Shown here in pieces: positions 57,558 to 64,000 of a stretch of 64,000 nt of DNA (within the stretch, counting starts at the first letter, position 1; each line of letters begins with the position of its first letter). This stretch comes from Micromonospora arborensis. GTDB lineage: Bacteria; Actinomycetota; Actinomycetes; Mycobacteriales; Micromonosporaceae. A model generated the notes under the pieces. The model ran no database searches and was not told the origin of the DNA. It saw nothing but the letters and a program-made list of their open reading frames with translations. Where the stretch lies: contig NZ_PYBV01000016.1 in the NCBI RefSeq assembly GCF_003205615.1, positions 128,713 to 192,712 on the forward strand, read 5' to 3'. Both the position numbers and the translations under genes were made by a program.

Positions 57558-58598
57558 TCAGGCAGACCCCGTGCCCGGTTGGTGCATTCCCTTCACCCGT
57601 CGGCGAGACCGTTCGCGGTCGGTCCGCCCTTGCTCTGTCGCATTCGGGTCGAGTCGTTCCGCTGCCCGCAGCCGCACTGATGCGGCGCGCGGGTTCGCGG
57701 CGACCTCCGCTTCCCCGGGCAGTTCGGCGCCCCGGCTGAGCAGCCGGAACGTCGGACCCGACCCGGGAAGCTCGACCGGGAGGTCGACCGGGCCCTTGTT
57801 GCGGACCCGGTCCGCGAGCGCCGCCTTGGTGAGCCGGTCCTCCAGCGAGTGGTAGGACAGGACCACCATGCGACCGCCCACGGTCAGTGCGTCGAGTGCG
57901 GACGGCAACGCTGTCTCCAGCGCTGCCAGTTCTCTGTTTACCTCGATCCGTAAAGCCTGAAACGTTCTCTTTGCCGGGTGCCCACCCGTTCGTCGGGCTG
58001 GTGCCGGAATGGAGTCCCTGACCAGCTCCGCCAACAGCGCCGACGAGGTGATCCGGGCGCGTTCCCGTTCCCGGATGATCGCCGAGGCGATCCGCCCGGC
58101 GAACTTCTCCTCGCCGTAGACCCGCAGCACCCGGGCCAGGTCCGGATGTGCGTAGGTGTTGACCACCTCTTCGGCGGTCACCCCCCGGGTCTGGTCCATC
58201 CGCATGTCCAGTGGAGCGTCCTGGGCGTACGCGAACCCGCGGTCGGGCGCGTCCAACTGCAGCGACGAGACACCCAGATCGAACAGGATCCCGTCGATGC
58301 CCGGATAGCCCAGCCGCTCCAACACATCGGGCAACTCGTCGTAGACGGCGTGCTCCAGATGCACCCGATCGGCGAACCGGGCCAGCCGGACCCGCGCGTG
58401 AGCGAGCGCCTCGGTGTCCCGGTCGAGCCCGATCAGGACCGTCTCCGGGTGCGCCTCGAGCACCGCCTCCGCGTGCCCGGCCAGGCCGAGCGTCGCGTCG
58501 ACGTGGACCGTGCGGCCGCCTCGACCCAGCGCGGGGGCCAGCAGCTCAAGACACCGCTCAAGCAGCACCGGCACGTGCGTGCCGCGCAACTCCCCCAT
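57558..58598 (-). CDS. rsmH: 16S rRNA m4C1402 methyltransferase
   Basis: RsmH methylates N4 of C1402 in 16S rRNA using SAM. The 346-residue protein has the N-terminal [15 protein letters not shown] block, the SAM site [13 protein letters not shown] and the [16 protein letters not shown] motif. The ATG at 58598 has GGGGG five bases upstream; the in-frame upstream region is untranslated. It follows mraZ after 205 bases. Confidence 0.96.
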   Translation of the reverse strand: MGELRGTHVPVLLERCLELLAPALGRGGRTVHVDATLGLAGHAEAVLEAHPETVLIGLDRDTEALAHARVRLARFADRVHLEHAVYDELPDVLERLGYPGIDGILFDLGVSSLQLDAPDRGFAYAQDAPLDMRMDQTRGVTAEEVVNTYAHPDLARVLRVYGEEKFAGRIASAIIRERERARITSSALLAELVRDSIPAPARRTGGHPAKRTFQALRIEVNRELAALETALPSALDALTVGGRMVVLSYHSLEDRLTKAALADRVRNKGPVDLPVELPGSGPTFRLLSRGAELPGEAEVAANPRAASVRLRAAERLDPNATEQGRTDRERSRRRVKGMHQPGTGSA

Positions 58599-58803
58599 GT
58601 TGACCCCCACTGGTTGAAACGTCCGTTCTCCTCGTGCGCCTGTCGTCGGACGGCGCTGCCGTCGTACCGCCAGATCCCCATCCGCTCCCGCCGGACACCG
58701 AACCGTCGCCCGATGACTGGATCGTGCGCCTGGCACCGGGGAAGTGATGCCAGGAACTCGAAAGCGGCTGGAGATCTCGCAGTACGTCGGGCGCCGTTCC
58801 GCC

Positions 58804-59235
58804 CTACAGACCGCCGGGCAGCACCCCCTCCTCGATGTCGGCGAAGTCGTCTTCGCTCTCGGCGAGGTAGGTCTCCCAGGCGACCTTGTCCCAGATCTCC
58901 ACCCGCGTGCTCGCGCCGATCACCACCAACTCGCGGTCCAACGCGGCGTACGCCCGCAGGTGGGCGGGGATGGTCACCCGACCCTGCTTGTCCGGAACCT
59001 CGTCGTGCGCGCTGGCGAAGAAGACCCGGCTGTAGGCCCGGGCCGCCTTGTGTGTCATCGGCTGCGCGCGCAACTGCTCCGCGATCCGCTGGAACTCGGG
59101 GGTCGGGAAGACGTAGAGACAGCGCTCCTGCCCTTTGGTGACCACGACACCCCCCGCCAGCTCATCCCGAAACTTGGCCGGAAGGATCAACCGGCCCTTT
59201 TCGTCCAGGCGTGGAGTGTGGGTGCCGAGGAACAT
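58804..59235 (-). CDS. mraZ: MraZ transcriptional regulator
   Basis: MraZ is a DNA-binding ring-forming regulator of the dcw cluster. The 143-residue protein has two SpoVT/AbrB-like halves: [21 protein letters not shown] and [13 protein letters not shown]. The start has GAGGGGGTAGGG upstream. Three 10-bp-spaced GTGG repeats lie in its promoter, so autoregulation is likely. The open frame upstream to 59892 is not coding. Confidence 0.97.
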   Translation of the reverse strand: MFLGTHTPRLDEKGRLILPAKFRDELAGGVVVTKGQERCLYVFPTPEFQRIAEQLRAQPMTHKAARAYSRVFFASAHDEVPDKQGRVTIPAHLRAYAALDRELVVIGASTRVEIWDKVAWETYLAESEDDFADIEEGVLPGGL

Positions 59236-59320
59236 CGGCCCTACCCCCTCGCCCCTGAGCGGCGTTCGCGGCGCCGCTGACCCCCCAGGCCGGTGAGCCC
59301 TCCCGGCCTCACCATTGGTC

Positions 59321-59351
59321 CCCACTCTACTCCACTTCCCTCCACCCGCAA
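59321..59351 (-). promoter_or_regulatory. mraZ promoter with three phased MraZ boxes
   Basis: On the minus strand GTGGA (59345-59341), GTGGA (59335-59331) and GTGGG (59325-59321) are spaced exactly 10 bases. They overlap a promoter: TTGCGG (59351-59346), 16-base spacer, TAGAGT (59329-59324). MraZ proteins are known to bind short phased GTGG-containing repeats upstream of mraZ. The leader to mraZ is about 80 bases. Confidence 0.8.
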
Positions 59352-59407
59352 CCAGATTCGCCCGCGTGGCGTGCCCCATCGGAGGGCAAAACCGCACGTC
59401 ACAAGGG

Positions 59408-59423
59408 GTGGAGCGGAGTGGAG
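59408..59423 (+). promoter_or_regulatory. Two further MraZ-like boxes facing murT
   Basis: On the plus strand GTGGAG occurs at 59408-59413 and 59418-59423, again at 10-base spacing and in the opposite orientation to the mraZ set. Two repeats is at the low end for MraZ binding. They precede murT by about 150 bases. Confidence 0.5.
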
Positions 59424-59575
59424 GGGCACGGCGGCCCCCCGGCGTGGTCCGCTTTCCGACATAGATCGACTCCGTCCGGCGGACGCCCACCTGGCCGCCC
59501 GCGCCGCCACCACGGCCGAACGGTTCACCGTCGGCGGCGATCTGGTGAGGCGGGCGGTCCGGTAACCTCGCTCGC

Positions 59576-60838
59576 GTGACGGACGCGAAAATGCCCCTAC
59601 GGGCCAAGGTGGCCAGCTCCGTGTCACGGACCGCCGCGGCGCTCTCCCGGGCGGCCGGCCGTGGCGACGGTTCGGTGATCGGCGGGTGGATCGGCCTGAA
59701 GATCGACCCGGACCTGCTGGCCCACCTGTCGGCCGGGCGTGCGATCGCGCTCGTCTCCGGCACCAACGGCAAGACCACCACCACGCGGTTGACCTCCGCC
59801 GCGGTCGGCGTGCTCGGCCGGGTCGCCACCAACTCGTTCGGCGCCAACATGCCCAGCGGGCACACGTCGGCGCTGGCGAAGGCCGGCAGCACCCCGTACG
59901 CGGTGCTGGAGGTCGACGAGCACTACCTCGCCCAGGTGCTGGAGGCGACCGAGCCGCACGTGGTCGCGCTGCTCAACCTCTCCCGCGACCAACTGGACCG
60001 CGCCAAGGAGGTCGCCATGATGGCGCAGCTCTGGCGCGCGGCGTTGGTCCGGCACACCAACGTCCGGGTGGTGGCCAACGCCGACGACCCGCTGGTGGTG
60101 TGGGCGGCCACCCCGCCGGGCGACCCCGCCCGGGGCATCAACCCGCCACACGTGACCTGGTTCAGTGCCGGCCAGCGCTGGCACGACGACTCCTGGGTCT
60201 GCCCCGAGTGCGGCTCCACCATCCAGCGCTCCGGTGGGCAGTGGTGGTGCACCGGCTGTCCGCTGCGCCGACCGGAGCCGCAGTGGGTCGTCGAGGACGA
60301 GGGCGTGCTCGACCCCACCGGTGCCTGGCACAAGGTCTCCCTCCAACTACCCGGCAAGGTCAATCTCGGCAACGCGGCGACCGCGCTGGCGGTGGCCGCC
60401 GAGTTCGGCGTCCGCCCGGTCGACGCGGTGTCCCGCCTCGGCATCGTCACCTCGGTGGCCGGCCGCTACGCGCAGGTCGACAAGGACGGGCGCAACATCC
60501 GGCTGCTGCTGGCCAAGAACCCGGCCAGTTGGCTGGAGGCGTTCGACATGGCCGACGACGCGCCGACCCTGCTCTCCATCAACGCGCGCGACCCCGACGG
60601 CCTGGACACCTCCTGGCTCTACGACGTCGACTTCTCCCCGCTGCGTGGCCGGCAGGTGTTGATCACCGGTGACCGGGCATTCGACCTGGCGGTTCGGCTG
60701 GACGTCAACGACGTGCCGTTCCAGCACGTCCGCACGTTCGGCGACGCCCTCCGGTCGGTCCCGCCCGGGCGGTTGGAGGTCATCGCGAACTACACCGCGT
60801 TCCAGGACATCCGAGCGGAGTTGGACCGTGTCATCTGA
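59576..60838 (+). CDS. murT: Lipid II isoglutaminyl synthase, MurT subunit
   Basis: MurT with GatD amidates the D-glutamate of lipid II to D-isoglutamine. The 420-residue Mur-ligase-like protein has the ATP loop [10 protein letters not shown] (61-70), a four-cysteine zinc ribbon (C209, C212, C225, C228) and a C-terminal DUF1727 domain. It starts at GTG; gatD overlaps its 3' end by 11 bases. It is divergent from mraZ, so wall amidation is linked physically to the division cluster. It is not MurD: it lacks the MurD N-terminal domain and carries the ribbon. Confidence 0.96.
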   Translation: MTDAKMPLRAKVASSVSRTAAALSRAAGRGDGSVIGGWIGLKIDPDLLAHLSAGRAIALVSGTNGKTTTTRLTSAAVGVLGRVATNSFGANMPSGHTSALAKAGSTPYAVLEVDEHYLAQVLEATEPHVVALLNLSRDQLDRAKEVAMMAQLWRAALVRHTNVRVVANADDPLVVWAATPPGDPARGINPPHVTWFSAGQRWHDDSWVCPECGSTIQRSGGQWWCTGCPLRRPEPQWVVEDEGVLDPTGAWHKVSLQLPGKVNLGNAATALAVAAEFGVRPVDAVSRLGIVTSVAGRYAQVDKDGRNIRLLLAKNPASWLEAFDMADDAPTLLSINARDPDGLDTSWLYDVDFSPLRGRQVLITGDRAFDLAVRLDVNDVPFQHVRTFGDALRSVPPGRLEVIANYTAFQDIRAELDRVI

Positions 60839-61547
60839 GAGCCTGCGCATCGTCTGGATCTACCCCGACCTGCTCTCCACCTACGGTGACCGGGGCAACG
60901 CCCTGATCCTCGCCCGCCGGGCCCGCCAACGCGGCATGCCGGTCGAGGTCCTGGAGGTCCGCTCCGACCAGCAACTGCCGGCGACCGCCGACATCTACCT
61001 GGTCGGCGGTGGCGAGGACGGCCCGCAGGCCCTGGGCGCCCAGCGGCTGCTCGCCGACGGCGGTCTGCACCGGGCGGTCGCCCAGGGTTCGGTGGTGTTC
61101 GGCGTCTGCGCCGGCTACCAACTGCTCGGCACCTCCTTCTTCGCCAAGGGCGTGCAGTGCCGTGGCCTGGAGCTGCTCGACCTGCAGTCCGACCGGGGCG
61201 AGAGCCGGGCGGTCGGCGAGCTGGCCGGTGAGATCGACCCCCGGCTGGGCCTGCCCCCGCTGACCGGTTTCGAGAACCACGGCGGCCGCACCCACCTCGG
61301 CCCGGAGGTCTCCCCGCTGGCCCGGGTCACCGCCGGGGTGGGTAACAACGGCGCCACCGAGGGCGCGTGGCGCGGCAAGCTGCTCGGCACCTATTCGCAC
61401 GGCCCGGCGCTGGCCCGCAACCCGGCCCTGGCCGACCTGCTGCTGCGCTGGGCCACCGGCGCACACCAACTCCCGCCGCTGGACGACACCTGGTCGGACC
61501 GGCTCCGCAACGAGCGCCGCTCCGCAGTGGCCGCCGCCCGGGCATGA
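60828..61547 (+). CDS. gatD: Lipid II isoglutaminyl synthase, GatD glutaminase subunit
   Basis: GatD supplies ammonia from glutamine to MurT. The 239-residue CobB/GATase-like protein has the nucleophile C94 in FGVCAGYQLLG and the His H191 in TYSHGPAL. The GTG at 60828 overlaps the murT end by 11 bases. It and the downstream TVP38 gene overlap by 4 bases. Confidence 0.96.
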   Translation: MSSESLRIVWIYPDLLSTYGDRGNALILARRARQRGMPVEVLEVRSDQQLPATADIYLVGGGEDGPQALGAQRLLADGGLHRAVAQGSVVFGVCAGYQLLGTSFFAKGVQCRGLELLDLQSDRGESRAVGELAGEIDPRLGLPPLTGFENHGGRTHLGPEVSPLARVTAGVGNNGATEGAWRGKLLGTYSHGPALARNPALADLLLRWATGAHQLPPLDDTWSDRLRNERRSAVAAARA

Positions 61548-62227
61548 TCCGTGCCGTCCGGCGGCTGCTCCGGCAGCCGTCGGCCGCCCGGTTCGCCCTG
61601 CTCCTGCTGCTGATCGGCGGCTGCGGGCTGCTGCTGCTCCTGGTGCCCCGGCCGGATCCGGAGCAGCTGCCGCTGCTGGCCGACCGGCTGGGCGACCTCG
61701 CCCCGGTGGCGGCGATCCTCGGTGGCGCGGTGCTGCTGGTCGCGCTGGTCCCCCGGACGTTCATCACGCTCGCCGCGGGCGCGATCTTCGGCCCGCTGGA
61801 GGGTGCCGGGTACGCCCTGGGCGCCGCGCTGGTGGCCGCGGCGATCGGGTTCACGGTCGGCCGGCTGCTCGGCCGGGAGTTCGTCGCCGTTCGGGTCCGT
61901 GGTCGCCTGGCCCGCCTGGACGGCTGGTTCGCCCGGCAGAGCGTGCTCGGTGTGATCACCGTCCGACTGCTGCCGATCGCCGGCTTCGGACTGGTCAGCT
62001 ACGGCTACGGCACGACCGGAGCCCGGGTACTGCCGTTCCTGGCCGGCAGCGTCATCGCGTCCGCGCCGACCGCCTTCGGCTACGCGGCGATCGGCGCGGC
62101 GGTCAGCTCACCCGGCCACGTCAACTGGTACGCCGCCGCCCCGTCCAGCCTCGGTCTGATCGCCAGCCTGGTGCTCGTCCACCGCTGGTGGCGTGCCGAA
62201 CGCCGCCGCCGTCGCGTACCGGTCTGA
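61544..62227 (+). CDS. TVP38/TMEM64 family membrane protein
   Basis: A 227-residue VTT-domain protein with five or six spans and the family motif (FITLAAGAIFGPLEG, RLLPIAGFGLVSYGYG). DedA-related proteins may flip or transport lipid carriers, and a position after murT-gatD makes undecaprenyl-linked recycling conceivable, but this is inference. The ATG overlaps the gatD stop (ATGA). Confidence 0.88.
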   Translation: MIRAVRRLLRQPSAARFALLLLLIGGCGLLLLLVPRPDPEQLPLLADRLGDLAPVAAILGGAVLLVALVPRTFITLAAGAIFGPLEGAGYALGAALVAAAIGFTVGRLLGREFVAVRVRGRLARLDGWFARQSVLGVITVRLLPIAGFGLVSYGYGTTGARVLPFLAGSVIASAPTAFGYAAIGAAVSSPGHVNWYAAAPSSLGLIASLVLVHRWWRAERRRRRVPV

Positions 62228-62298
62228 CCGCGCCCGAGCCGATCGACGCCGGCACCGACGGCCCGCCATCCGTCGGAGGGTTCCCCGGGTCCGGTGAC

Positions 62299-62340
62299 CG
62301 CTATGACTCACCGGTATAAATATGCCGCTGAGTCATAGCG
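62299..62340. terminator. Perfect inverted repeat, likely bidirectional terminator
   Basis: CGCTATGACTCA (62299-62310) and TGAGTCATAGCG (62329-62340) are perfect 12-bp arms around an AT-rich centre that can extend the stem with one G-T pair. It lies between the convergent TVP38 and leuS genes. The first 20 bases of the window are a partial relative. Confidence 0.75.
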
Positions 62341-62427
62341 CTCGTCGCGGCGTCCGCCACCTCCGACGGCACAACCCGTGACGCCCCCGCCCAGTCCGGG
62401 ACCGGGCGGGGGCGCACGGGCAGCCCG

Positions 62428-64000
<1,573 letters not shown>

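Larger units (their letters stand above)
59236..59575. other. Divergent intergenic region mraZ/murT
   Basis: The 340 bases contain the mraZ promoter and MraZ boxes at 59321-59351, the opposite GTGGAG pair at 59408-59423 and a possible murT -10 (TAGATC, 59462-59467). Short open frames on both strands here have no coding character. No RNA gene is seen. Confidence 0.6.

Noticed and set aside
59576..60838. The second Mur-ligase gene as the missing murD
   Set aside because: It has the MurT zinc ribbon and DUF1727 domain and is paired with gatD.

Overview
The window is high-GC DNA from a filamentous actinobacterium, most likely Micromonosporaceae (Micromonospora or a close relative). This rests on GTG/TTG starts, near-absence of TTA codons, a meso-DAP-type MurE, the ftsZ-yggS-sepF-yggT-divIVA tail of the division cluster, the MurT/GatD pair, and the family's dispersed intergenic palindromes. 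The species assignment is inference from gene content. Almost all core genes lie on the minus strand and should be read from high to low coordinates.

Region 1 (about 1-7200, minus) is tryptophan synthesis: trpA, trpB, trpC, then (beyond a small plus-strand gene) a trp-associated membrane protein, trpE, and a fused nucleotidyltransferase-HisI protein whose stop overlaps the trpE start. Region 2 (7265-22535) is accessory: aldo/keto reductase with MerR regulator, divergent to an ABC-2 drug-type exporter; an iron-box-controlled DUF2470 gene; a heterodimer-like ABC exporter pair; a TIGR03085 protein; an orphan class I terpene synthase; an acyl-CoA synthetase; LtrA; and a divergent MocR/YczE pair. 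Region 3 (22665-31501) holds histidine synthesis (hisD-hisC-hisB-hisH-priA, and hisF) interrupted by an Ohr/OhrR peroxide-defence pair and an MDR oxidoreductase. No trpF is seen; PriA is expected to cover both HisA and TrpF steps, tying regions 1 and 3 together.

Region 4 (31608-41059) is mixed: a LON-domain protein, membrane proteins, a ParA/MinD-like ATPase with 24 tandem hexapeptide repeats, rluD-lspA, a DksA/TraR zinc-finger protein, a CPA1 antiporter and a DUF167 protein. Region 5 (41140-59235, minus) is the division and cell-wall cluster: mraZ, rsmH, ftsL, ftsI, murE, murF, mraY, ftsW, murG, murC, ftsQ, ftsZ, yggS, sepF, yggT, divIVA. murD is missing from its usual place between mraY and ftsW, where a large inverted repeat sits, and no pgeF/ylmD lies between ftsZ and yggS. 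A promoter with three 10-bp-phased GTGGR repeats, typical of MraZ operators, precedes mraZ. Divergent from it are murT-gatD (lipid II amidation) and a TVP38 membrane protein; leuS, cut by the window end, closes the window.

No prophage, insertion sequence, CRISPR array, tRNA or rRNA gene was seen. The unusual material is at smaller scale: intercistronic repeats that supply stop codons, a hairpin hiding the hisC start, phased MraZ boxes, an IdeR box, the missing murD, the HisI fusion and the hexapeptide-repeat ATPase.
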